Shown piece after piece: positions 1-6,961 of a stretch of 18,367 bases of DNA. A program made the translations under genes and the position numbers. The first letter of the stretch is position 1; the number at the start of each line of letters is the position of its first letter. The stretch comes from Magnetococcales bacterium (GTDB lineage: Bacteria > Pseudomonadota > Magnetococcia > Magnetococcales > Magnetaquicoccaceae). Location: contig JADGCR010000019.1 in assembly GCA_015228895.1 (NCBI GenBank), forward strand, positions 1 through 18,367. Reading direction: 5' to 3'. The notes under the pieces were generated by a model. It had not been told where the DNA came from. It was given only the letters and a program-made list of their open reading frames with translations, and ran no database searches.

Positions 1-779
1 GCGTTGTGGGCCAGGCGCAGAAAGCCGTGATCCTTGGACACCGGGTCCAGTCGGGCGGCGGCGCCGGCCTGAAAGCGGGGGGCCACCACCCAGGCGGCCC
101 GGGCCTGCCGCTCCTGGGCCTGCACGCTGGCCAGCGAGGGGCGCAGATGGGCCACGGTCCCTTTGCGGGTCTTGGGGAACTCCGGGCCAAGCACCCCCTG
201 GGGATCGAAGGCGCGTATCACCCCGATGGAGGCGTTTTTCAAGGCGATGGGGCGGGGCAGGGGGTGGATCGCCACCGTGGCGGGACGCACCAGGGCGAAT
301 TCGTCGGACAACAGCCGCCACCCTCGCAGCATCAGGGCCGCGCACAACGTGCTTTTGCCGGAGCCGGGCAGACCGGGCAGCAGCAGGGCGCGCTCCCCTT
401 TGGCCACCACCGCGGTATGCAGCAGCAGATACTGGTTGGCGCGGGTGGCGATGCCATAATTGAACCCCCATTCAAACAGGGGCAGGGCGTGATCCAGGGG
501 AAACGGGGACAGACGGGTCGGGCCATCCAGCTCGAAGAAGACCTTGGGACGCCACCAGCGCCGGAGGCCCCGGCCACGGGCCAGTTCCAGATGAAAATCC
601 GTCACCTCTCCGCAAGGCTCCTCCACCAGTTGATGTTGTCCGTACAGTTGATGAAACTGCCCGGCGAAATCGGGGGCGGAGGCGCGCAGCCGGACCAAAA
701 ACGGTCCCGCACGCCAGAGCAGGCCAGGATGGTCGAGACGCCGGGACACCTCCCCGGATGCGAGGTCGCCGATCTTCAC
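1..779 (-). CDS. HprK-related kinase A (HPr-rel-A system), 3' end beyond window
   Basis: This reading frame is open from a GTG at 779 to the window edge (259 codons), so the C-terminus is missing. It carries a P-loop GLPGSGKST at residues 136-144, followed by an LLSDE stretch (157-160) typical of HPr-kinase-like folds. Upstream is a roughly 130-residue N-terminal region rich in tryptophan and arginine. The arrangement fits the HprK-related kinase A family that NCBI groups as the 'HPr-rel-A system'. Relatives of HprK transfer phosphate to serine residues, but the substrate of this subfamily is not established. The GTG overlaps the TGA of the PqqD-like gene as GTGA, so the two are translationally coupled and surely one operon. 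The family call is firm; the biochemical role is inferred. No HPr gene is seen in the window. Confidence 0.85.
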   Translation of the reverse strand, partial: MKIGDLASGEVSRRLDHPGLLWRAGPFLVRLRASAPDFAGQFHQLYGQHQLVEEPCGEVTDFHLELARGRGLRRWWRPKVFFELDGPTRLSPFPLDHALPLFEWGFNYGIATRANQYLLLHTAVVAKGERALLLPGLPGSGKSTLCAALMLRGWRLLSDEFALVRPATVAIHPLPRPIALKNASIGVIRAFDPQGVLGPEFPKTRKGTVAHLRPSLASVQAQERQARAAWVVAPRFQAGAAARLDPVSKDHGFLRLAHN

Positions 780-1099
780 GATTCGACGGGGACGATCAGG
801 CCATACTGGTCCAACGCCTGCAACAGAGTGCGATAGGGAAGTGTGGCGTCATCCGGTGCGCCGTTCATCTCCACCCCCAGAAGCGCGAGTAGTTCCGGCA
901 GGGTCGCCGGTCCTTGTCTCAGGAGATCCAGGATTTCGACCGCCAGGGCGTTGAGGACATGGGTTTCGTTGGAGAGGGGATTGAACACAAAAAAGGCCTC
1001 TTCGAAGGGTTCCCAGGTCAGCGGCAGGTTCCGGGGAACGCTCCAGGATTGGCGATCATTGGATAAAGGAGTTCCAGCACGATTCGGTGATGCGGACAT
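776..1099 (-). CDS. HPr-rel-A system PqqD-family peptide chaperone
   Basis: This is a protein of 107 residues. The segment from about residue 19 (SWSVPRNLPLTWEPF) to the C-terminus has the PqqD pattern of short strands followed by helices, including the signature ETHVLNALAVEILDLL at 45-60. PqqD-like domains are the RiPP recognition elements that bind leader peptides and present them to modifying enzymes. The ATG at 1099 is preferred over an in-frame start at 1162 because AAGGA sits 8 bases before it. This start makes the gene overlap the 3' end of the upstream exported-protein gene by 44 bases, and its stop overlaps the kinase start by 4. Such tight packing argues that the three proteins act together. 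The peptide or protein it binds is unknown; the upstream gene product is the obvious candidate. Confidence 0.85.
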   Translation of the reverse strand: MSASPNRAGTPLSNDRQSWSVPRNLPLTWEPFEEAFFVFNPLSNETHVLNALAVEILDLLRQGPATLPELLALLGVEMNGAPDDATLPYRTLLQALDQYGLIVPVES

Positions 1100-1529
1100 T
1101 GGTACCGTCCTTGCCCCAGGTTGACGAGACTCCGACAACAGGCGCACCGGCATCCGCGACATCGCTGCGCTTGTGATAGATCAGGCACAGGTCGTTGTCT
1201 GCGGCCGTGCCGTTGATGGTCATGTCATCGCCACCCACCCCGGCGGTATCGCCAAAATAGGCCAGGCGCAGTCCCCGGCGTTCCGGCACGGTCTCGGAGG
1301 CCGCGTTGGCGATGCAGCGGTAATCGTCTTTATCGTAAGTCAGGGTGTTGTCGATACAGTTTTTATTGCTGGCAGCGGCCAAGGCGGCTCCGCTGCTCAG
1401 GGTGAGCATGAGCGGCACTCCCGCCCCGGTGGTGACGAGCCCTTTGAGAAGACGCCGACGCCGATGCTGTTCAACCCCGTCTGTGGTCGAATCCTCCCGG
1501 TTGGCGTGTGGGTCAGGGACGTTGGCCAT
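1056..1529 (-). CDS. Exported four-cysteine protein with twin-arginine-like leader; candidate HPr-rel-A substrate
   Basis: This is a 157-residue protein of no family I can name. The N-terminus has a charged stretch RRRRLLKG (23-30), then a hydrophobic segment ending in ALAAA near residue 52. That is a twin-arginine-type signal peptide with a long n-region. The mature part is about 105 residues, acidic and glycine/aspartate rich. It has four cysteines at 58, 72, 115 and 151, and ends in ITESCWNSFIQ. The ATG follows GAGGAG at good spacing. The gene is first in the cassette with the PqqD-like and HprK-like genes and overlaps the former. From that context I infer it may be the protein recognised and modified by them, with serines near the C-terminal Cys as possible targets. 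It could also simply be an exported envelope protein. Confidence 0.7.
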   Translation of the reverse strand: MANVPDPHANREDSTTDGVEQHRRRRLLKGLVTTGAGVPLMLTLSSGAALAAASNKNCIDNTLTYDKDDYRCIANAASETVPERRGLRLAYFGDTAGVGGDDMTINGTAADNDLCLIYHKRSDVADAGAPVVGVSSTWGKDGTNVRITESCWNSFIQ

Positions 1530-1567
1530 TGCAAGCTCCTCAAAGGATTGGCAGCCATTTTTTTTTC

Positions 1568-1596
1568 AGGATAGCCGCTTTGACGAAAAAAATCAA
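1568..1596 (-). promoter_or_regulatory. Putative sigma-70 promoter of the HPr-rel-A cassette
   Basis: On the minus strand, TTGATT (1596-1591) and TATCCT (1573-1568) are separated by exactly 17 bases, in the AT-rich gap between the glycosyltransferase and the exported-protein gene. Each box matches consensus at 4 of 6 positions. The predicted start is about 30 bases before the ATG at 1529. It would let the cassette be expressed separately from the sugar transferases. A T9 run lies downstream, at 1558-1566 on the plus strand. Confidence 0.35.
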
Positions 1597-1612
1597 AAAG
1601 AGAATTGTAAAG

Positions 1613-2737
1613 TTACATGCATTTTCGTAACCAGGTTTCCTCGAACAGGCGGCGATAGGCTGCCACCATCCCTTCCATGGAGAAATGACGCTCGACCCGT
1701 TCCCGACCCGCGGCGCCCTGCGTGGCCGCGAGGGTCGCGTCCAGATAGAGGGCCATGGCCCGGGCCATGGCTTCCGGGTCGTCGGGCGGGACCAGGGTGC
1801 CGGTCTGTCTGGGGATGACCAGGTCCGGCACCCCCCCCACCCGGGTGGCGACCACGGGAAGGGCGGCGGCCATGGCCTCCAGGATGGTCAGGGGCGTCCC
1901 TTCCGCCAGGGAGGAAAGGACGAAGAGATCCATGCCCAACAGCAGCTCCCGGACATCTGCGCGCCAGCCGGTGATCCAGACCCGTTCCCCCAGATCCAGT
2001 TGGGCGATGCGTTGTTCCACCAGGGTGCGTTGGGGACCGTCGCCGACCATCACCAGCCGCACCTCCCGGTCCGGTGCCAGTTGCCGCAGGCGGGCAAAGG
2101 CCGCCACCAGGGTGAGGTGATCCTTGATGGGCCACATCCGTCCCACCGTGCCGATGACCAGGGCCCGGGGCGGGGCGAAACCGGCTTTGGGCAGGGGGAG
2201 CCGTCCGGTCAGGCGGGAGCCTTCCCCCAGGGCCACCCCATTGATGATGCGATGGATTTTGGCGGGGGAGACCCCGACCTCGTCCGTCAGCCACTGCTCC
2301 AGATCCTGGGAGACGGGGATGAAGCCATCCACGAAGGGGGCCAGGAGGCGGCGCAACAGGAGGTATTTGGGGTTGGTGCCGTCCGGATCGTAGCTGTCCC
2401 GGCCATGTTCGGCGTGGAGGGTGGCCTTGACCCCGGCCAGGGTGGCGGGGATGACCGCTTCCATGGCGGCCAGGTTGCAGGTATGGACCAGGTGTGGTTG
2501 GAGCTGGCGCAGCAGTCGCCACAGACGGAACCACACCAGGAGATCCTTGCCCGGTTTTTTGTGCAGGGCGTGCAGGGAGAGCCGGGGATGGTGGAGCCGT
2601 TCCCGGAAGGGGGTGATCTCGGTCAGGGAGATGATGGCATGGTCGAAGCGGTCCTGGGGCAGACGGTTGACGATTTCGGCCACCACGCTTTCCAGCCCGC
2701 CGATATCCAGCCGATAGAGGATGTGGGCGATGCGCAT
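1613..2737 (-). CDS. GT4-family glycosyltransferase, TIGR03088-like (PEP-CTERM/EpsH1-associated)
   Basis: This 374-residue GT-B glycosyltransferase transfers a sugar from a nucleotide-activated donor, most likely onto a lipid-linked exopolysaccharide intermediate on the cytoplasmic face of the membrane. The N-terminal MRIAHILYRLDIGGLE is the typical start of the TIGR03088 sugar transferases found with exosortase/EpsH1 exopolysaccharide loci. The GT4 C-terminal domain shows VIGTVGRMWPIKDH near 195-208, VMVGDGP near 230, and the donor-binding block SSLAEGTPLTILEAMAAALPVVATRVGG. Length is normal for the family. It starts 9 bases after the stop of the preceding transferase, so the two are cotranscribed. 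The donor and acceptor sugars cannot be read from sequence. Exosortase itself is not in the window. Confidence 0.85.
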   Translation of the reverse strand: MRIAHILYRLDIGGLESVVAEIVNRLPQDRFDHAIISLTEITPFRERLHHPRLSLHALHKKPGKDLLVWFRLWRLLRQLQPHLVHTCNLAAMEAVIPATLAGVKATLHAEHGRDSYDPDGTNPKYLLLRRLLAPFVDGFIPVSQDLEQWLTDEVGVSPAKIHRIINGVALGEGSRLTGRLPLPKAGFAPPRALVIGTVGRMWPIKDHLTLVAAFARLRQLAPDREVRLVMVGDGPQRTLVEQRIAQLDLGERVWITGWRADVRELLLGMDLFVLSSLAEGTPLTILEAMAAALPVVATRVGGVPDLVIPRQTGTLVPPDDPEAMARAMALYLDATLAATQGAAGRERVERHFSMEGMVAAYRRLFEETWLRKCM

Positions 2738-2746
2738 GGGGTCGTT

Positions 2747-3961
2747 TCAGCCCGCCACCAGGGCGGCGGCCTTTTCCAGGGTGATGGACCAGTTGTGATG
2801 GGTCAGCACATGTTCCCGGCCCAGGGGACCGCAAGGGGGTTGGGAACCGTCCTCATCCGCCCCGTTGAGCAGGTCGATGGCCAGGGTCGCCAGGGTTTGC
2901 GCCTCATCTCCCACCCAGCGCAGCATGGGGTCGGGGATGCGGATTCCCTCCATGGCCTTGGGGGTGGCCAACACCGGACGGGCCATGGCCATGGCCTCCA
3001 GAACCTTGTTCTGGATTCCCTGGGCGATGCGCATGGGGGCTACCGCCGCCTTGGACCAGGCGATGAAGGGGCGCACATCCGGCACCTTGCCGGTGACGGT
3101 GATCCCTGGCATCCGTTGCAACGCCAGCACTTCCCTGGCGGGTCGTCCCCCGACGATGACAAAGCGCGCCCTGGGGATTTGGGCCAGCACCGTGGGAAAG
3201 ACGGTGGTGGCGAACCAGGTCACGGCGTCCACATTGGCCCAGTAGTCCATGGCCCCGGTGAAGACCAGGGGGCGATCCCCCTGGTCAAAGGGATTCTCGT
3301 GATTCCCATGTGGCGAGAAGAAATCCACGTCCACGCCATTTTCCCAGAAGTCGATTTTGCCGCTGGTTTCAGGGGCCAGGGTCTTGAACAGGTTGGCTTC
3401 CGGTTCGCTGACGAACAGGGCGGCGTCGAAAGCGGCGGCGATCCTTTTTTCATCCGCGAGCAGGGTGCGCGCCTCCCGGCGATAGATCCAGCGGGAGAGT
3501 CCCCGGCGCCCGGAGGCGTATTGATCCCACTTGAGGGAATCCACATCCACGAAATCGATCACCCGGCGAATGGCCGGGTTGACATCGTGCAGCACGAACT
3601 GGGCCGGTGCGGCGGAATAGACCACGATCCGGGTGATGGGGTGGCGTCGCAACAGGTCGCGGGTCCATTGGCCCATGGCGCGGTGGTTGTAGTAGGGCAG
3701 GGTGAGGGAGCTTCCGGTCAGCAATCCCTGCAGGGCGCGCACTCTGGCCAGCAAAGGGTGCAGCCGGATGAAACGGGTCTCCCCGCCGCACATCCGGGCC
3801 AGGGTCGTGGCATGGGGCAGATCGTTGGCGTCATCCACAAAAGCGCCCAGATGCACCCGGTAGCGTTGGGACAAAAGCCGCAGGAGGTGATACGAGCGGA
3901 TTTTGTCCCCCTTCCTGGGTGGATAGGGAATGCGATGGGCCAAAAAGAGCAGATCGTCCAT
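2747..3961 (-). CDS. Sugar transferase, TIGR03087-like (PEP-CTERM/EpsH1-associated)
   Basis: This is a 404-residue glycosyltransferase. Its opening LLFLAHRIPYPPRKGDKIRSY is the hallmark of TIGR03087 sugar transferases, which regularly sit beside TIGR03088 members in exosortase-associated exopolysaccharide loci, exactly as here. The C-terminal half shows PRARFVIVGGRPAREVLAL, a VTGKVPDVRPF block, and the GT4-like donor region with APMRIAQGIQNKVLEAMAMARPVLAT. It presumably adds a sugar during capsule/EPS repeat-unit assembly at the inner membrane. The ATG at 3961 gives a complete N-terminus with weak ribosome-binding sequence. Upstream it abuts the AT-rich ATPase scar, so its original promoter region may have been replaced. 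Confidence 0.85.
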   Translation of the reverse strand: MDDLLFLAHRIPYPPRKGDKIRSYHLLRLLSQRYRVHLGAFVDDANDLPHATTLARMCGGETRFIRLHPLLARVRALQGLLTGSSLTLPYYNHRAMGQWTRDLLRRHPITRIVVYSAAPAQFVLHDVNPAIRRVIDFVDVDSLKWDQYASGRRGLSRWIYRREARTLLADEKRIAAAFDAALFVSEPEANLFKTLAPETSGKIDFWENGVDVDFFSPHGNHENPFDQGDRPLVFTGAMDYWANVDAVTWFATTVFPTVLAQIPRARFVIVGGRPAREVLALQRMPGITVTGKVPDVRPFIAWSKAAVAPMRIAQGIQNKVLEAMAMARPVLATPKAMEGIRIPDPMLRWVGDEAQTLATLAIDLLNGADEDGSQPPCGPLGREHVLTHHNWSITLEKAAALVAG

Positions 3962-4008
3962 GGTGTCACCAGTTTGCCTGGAAATGATGGGTTTGAAAAG
4001 GGGAGAAG

Positions 4009-4695
4009 GTGTGTGGTATAGATATTATTGATTTTACAAGGAATTTTCAAGAAATTGTCAAGAATGACAGTTTCCTGGTAAAAGACCACCCAACCCTCCT
4101 CAATGCATTTCATGACATGATTGGTGGGGAGTATCGGGTGGTGAATGATGAATTGTATTTTTTATCCAAAAAAAATCGTGCCAAATTGACCATGGATGAA
4201 AGCTCCAGCGCGGTGCGCTCGTTGCTTGCCATCGGGTTGTATTTGCAGCATATGGCCCAGCCGGGGGAGATGCTGCTGGTGGACGAGCCGGAGTTGAATC
4301 TGCACCCGGAGAATCAACGGCGCATCGCGCGCTTGTTTGCCCGTCTGGCCAATCTTGGCGTCAAAATTTTTCTTACCACCCACAGTGATTACATCGTCAA
4401 GGAATTCAACACTTTGATCATGATGAACCATCTGCCGGAGGGATCAAGGAGCAGGTTGGCGCAAAAATATCATTATCATGAATCGGAAATGTTATCAGTG
4501 GACGCGGTGCGCGTGTACCATGCCGGTTTGGCCTTGACTCTGCTGCCGGAGAGTTCGAGAAGAAGCAAGGTCAATACCTTTTCTCCGGCGGATATCAGTC
4601 CGATTCTGGGTATTGAGGTGAAGGATTTTGACGACACCATCCTGGCCATGACCAGAATCCAGGAGGATATCCTGTCCGGGGAGGAGCGGGACTGA
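4009..4695 (+). pseudogene. AAA/ABC-type ATPase, C-terminal half only (N-terminus with Walker A lost)
   Basis: The 228 codons encode the back half of an SMC/ABC-like AAA ATPase. They show a signature-like region MDESSSAVRSLLAIGLYL (62-79), Walker B MLLVDEPELNLHP (88-100) and the switch histidine in TTHSDYIV (123-130). The Walker A loop and the roughly 200 residues normally before this part are absent. The frame is closed by a TGA at 3994-3996 just upstream, and the oppositely oriented transferase gene starts at 3961. The GTG at 4009 is only the first usable start, not a natural one. The first 200 bases are visibly AT-richer than the flanks, suggesting acquired DNA. Full-length relatives often act with a downstream partner in defence or DNA-related systems, but the exact family is not determinable. 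A protein without Walker A cannot be a normal ATPase. Confidence 0.75.
4033..4061 (-). promoter_or_regulatory. Possible promoter for the two sugar transferases, inside the ATPase remnant
   Basis: On the minus strand a perfect TTGACA (4061-4056) is followed after 17 bases by TGTAAA (4038-4033), a 4-of-6 match. It lies in the AT-richest part of the neighbouring pseudogene, pointing toward the glycosyltransferase start about 70 bases away. It may be chance in AT-rich DNA, but no other candidate lies in the short gap. Confidence 0.3.
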
Positions 4696-4904
4696 TGGTT
4701 TCATCCTTTCAAAAGATTGTCAAACTGGAAAGGTCCAGCAATCGCCGCATCGAAATCATTGAGAAGAAGAATGCGCATGAAGATCTGTTGAAAAAAGTGA
4801 TCATGAAAGGTTTTCAGAACGATGAATCGTTTATGCTGTCATTTGATGGGGCCAAGCGTGAGGATTTTAAAGGTCAACCCCCATCCGGCCGCCACGGGGT
4901 CTGA
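4695..4904 (+). pseudogene. Truncated partner of the AAA ATPase (N-terminal fragment)
   Basis: The ATG shares one base with the ATPase stop (TGATG) and is preceded by GGGGAGGAG, so the two genes were translationally coupled. About 59 residues look natural: basic, lysine-rich, with low-GC codons like the preceding gene. The last roughly 10 residues (QPPSGRHGV and the stop) read through the 3' end of the opposite-strand metallohydrolase gene, overlapping it by 31 bases. This is what a gene cut off by recombination looks like. I do not recognise the fragment's family. In two-gene ATPase systems the second protein is commonly the effector, but that is only analogy. Confidence 0.55.
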
Positions 4905-5605
4905 ATGATTTCCAGCTGTTTTTTCAACAGGGGATAGTCCGGCAGATGGGAACCGACCAGTGACCAGAAGGCCGGGGAGTGGTTCATGTGCTGGCGGTGA
5001 CACAACTCGTGGACCAGCACATACTCCACCACGCGGGAGGGCAGCAACATCAGTTGCCAGTTGAGGTTGATGCCCCCGCGGCTCGAACAACTGCCCCAGC
5101 GGCTCTTTTGACCGCGAATGGTGATGGTGTCGAGCTCAATCCCCATCTCCCGGGCGCGGGCGCGCAATCGGGCCACGAGATGGGTCCGCGCCTCCCGGCG
5201 ATACCACCGCTCCAACGTCCGCTCCAGATCTCCGGGCGTCAGGGGCGGAGGGAGCAGCAACTCGTCCCCGGACCGCCGCACACGGGTGGCCTGTGGCCCC
5301 ATGATCCGCAACGTGAGGGTGGCGTCCAGATGGGGCAGCAGAAAACCCTCCGCCAACGGGGGCCGTCGCCGCGACGCTTCCAGCAGCAGACTCCGACGGG
5401 CCAGCAACCAGGCACCGTGCTCCCGCAAGAAAATCTCCACCCGCCGCAGAGTCGATCCAATCGGAGTGCGCACCTCCACCGCTCCGCTTGAGGTCACGCG
5501 CAATGCCATCCGACTGCGCCTGGGGGAGCGGGTCCAGAGATACTCCAACTCCTGCGCGTCGATCAGGATGCGGCCCGCCTGGCGGGTGATGGGAATGGGG
5601 TTCAT
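4874..5605 (-). CDS. YgjP/SprT-like zinc metallohydrolase (DUF45 family)
   Basis: This 243-residue protein carries the M48-like zinc site HELCH at 199-203 with a further histidine at 209 in MNHSPAFW. It is preceded by the family block RGQKSRWGSCSSRGGINLNW (164-183). That combination is diagnostic of the YgjP (DUF45, SprT-like) family of predicted cytoplasmic metallopeptidases, whose substrates are not settled. The N-terminal 100 residues form the usual beta-rich part with arginine-rich segments. Length is normal. The ATG at 5605 follows AGGAT at 8 bases. It stands alone, divergent from trpB, and its 3' end meets the truncated ATPase partner. It is apparently intact, so the scar left this gene whole. 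Confidence 0.85.
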   Translation of the reverse strand: MNPIPITRQAGRILIDAQELEYLWTRSPRRSRMALRVTSSGAVEVRTPIGSTLRRVEIFLREHGAWLLARRSLLLEASRRRPPLAEGFLLPHLDATLTLRIMGPQATRVRRSGDELLLPPPLTPGDLERTLERWYRREARTHLVARLRARAREMGIELDTITIRGQKSRWGSCSSRGGINLNWQLMLLPSRVVEYVLVHELCHRQHMNHSPAFWSLVGSHLPDYPLLKKQLEIIQTPWRPDGG

Positions 5606-5673
5606 CGCCCAATCCTAACCGGAAAAAACGGTGGCCGCAACCAAAACGCCTTTCTTGCGCCGGGGCGAAAAGA

Positions 5674-5679
5674 TATAGT
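5674..5679 (+). promoter_or_regulatory. Candidate -10 box for trpBA
   Basis: TATAGT matches the -10 consensus at 5 of 6 positions, about 49 bases before the trpB ATG. The -35 position 17 bases upstream (TTTCTT) is poor, so activation or another promoter type may be needed. No trp leader peptide or attenuator hairpin is apparent in 5606-5727. Confidence 0.25.
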
Positions 5680-5727
5680 GAACCAGCCAATCGGGTTGGG
5701 TTGTCGTCCGTCTCTGGGGAGCCGTGC

Positions 5728-6960
5728 ATGCGAACAGGATATTTTGGTGATTTTGGCGGGGCCTTCATCCCGGAGATCCTCCACGAGACCTTCCGTCGCC
5801 TGACCGCCGCCTATGAGGCGGCCCGGGCGGACCCCGCCTTCTGGCGCGACTATGTGGCCCTCATGGAGAACTATTCCGGTCGTCCCACCCCCCTGACCTT
5901 CGCCGGGAACCTCTCCCGCCAGTTCGACCGGCGGATCTACATCAAACGGGAGGATCTCAATCAGACCGGGGCCCACAAGGCCAACAACGTCATGGGGCAG
6001 GGCCTGCTCATGAAACGCATGGGCAAAACCCGCGCCATCGCGGAAACCGGAGCCGGTCAGCATGGCATGGCCTGCGCCACCATGGCCGCGCGCATGGGGT
6101 TCGAGTGCGTCGTCTACATGGGGGCCGAAGACGTGGAACGCCAACGCTCCAATGTCTTCTGGATGGAACGCCTTGGCTCCAGGGTGGTCCCGGTGGCTTC
6201 CGGCTCCCAAACCCTCAAGGACGCGGTCAACGAGGCCCTGCGGGACTGGGTCGGCAGCATGGACGACACCCATTATGTCCTGGGCACCGCCTGCGGCGCC
6301 CACCCCTTTCCGGAAATGGTCTCCTGGTTTCAATCCATCATCGGCCTGGAGGCCAAAGAACAGATTCTGAAGGCGGAAGGGCGTTTGCCCACCCACGTCT
6401 ACGCCTGCGTGGGGGGCGGCTCCAACGCCATGGGGATTTTTCAGGGCTTTCTGGAACACCCGGAAGTCAACCTGGTGGGGGTGGAGGCCGGTGGACTGGG
6501 CCTGGACAGCGGGCGGCACGCGGCGCGTCTGGCTTCCGGCGCGGGCGCCATCGGCGTGGCCCAGGGGTACAAGACCTTCTTTCTGCAAAACCGGGATGGC
6601 CAGATGCGGGACACCCACTCCGTGGCCGCGGGTCTGGACTATGTGGGGGTCTCCCCCATTCTGGCCCATCACCACACCACCGGCCGGGTCCGCTTCGAGG
6701 CCGCGACCGATGGGGAGGTCATCGAGGCGTTGCAGCGGCTCATGCGCTCCGAAGGGTTGATCCCGGCGCTGGAGTCCAGCCACGCCGTGGCCCAGGCCCT
6801 CAAGGAGTTGCCGAACCTGCCCAGGGACGCCCTGGTGATCATCAATCTTTCCGGCCGGGGGGACAAAGACATTTTCACCATCGCCGACGCCCTCAACGAT
6901 CCGGGCTGGCGGCGGTACATTCGCCAGAAAGCCGCCAGTTACGCAACGCGCGAGGAGTGA
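5728..6960 (+). CDS. trpB: Tryptophan synthase beta subunit
   Basis: This 410-residue PLP enzyme joins indole with L-serine to form L-tryptophan in the cytoplasmic alpha2-beta2 complex. Lys84 in GAHKANN is the PLP Schiff-base lysine. Glu106 in AETGAGQHG is the catalytic glutamate. GGGSNAMG (229-236) binds the PLP phosphate, and GLDY (302-305) and NLSGRGDKD (373-381) complete the site. The ATG at 5728 is chosen over the TTG at 5701 because GGGGAG precedes it and MRTGYFGDFGGAFIPEIL is the usual beginning. The region after GLDY reads VGVSPILAHHHTTGR, where most TrpB have G-P-x-H-A, so this is a divergent type. It is followed after one base by trpA; no trpF, trpC or trpE lies nearby. Confidence 0.95.
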   Translation: MRTGYFGDFGGAFIPEILHETFRRLTAAYEAARADPAFWRDYVALMENYSGRPTPLTFAGNLSRQFDRRIYIKREDLNQTGAHKANNVMGQGLLMKRMGKTRAIAETGAGQHGMACATMAARMGFECVVYMGAEDVERQRSNVFWMERLGSRVVPVASGSQTLKDAVNEALRDWVGSMDDTHYVLGTACGAHPFPEMVSWFQSIIGLEAKEQILKAEGRLPTHVYACVGGGSNAMGIFQGFLEHPEVNLVGVEAGGLGLDSGRHAARLASGAGAIGVAQGYKTFFLQNRDGQMRDTHSVAAGLDYVGVSPILAHHHTTGRVRFEAATDGEVIEALQRLMRSEGLIPALESSHAVAQALKELPNLPRDALVIINLSGRGDKDIFTIADALNDPGWRRYIRQKAASYATREE

Positions 6961-6961
6961 C

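Noticed and set aside
1685..4021. Long plus-strand open frame of 778 codons across both glycosyltransferase genes
   Set aside because: It is glycine/glutamine/histidine-rich antisense translation of GC-rich genes. The opposite strand encodes two clear glycosyltransferases with family motifs and proper starts.
4009..4695. Intact AAA ATPase defence gene
   Set aside because: There is no Walker A, an in-frame stop lies just upstream, and there is no room for an N-terminal domain.
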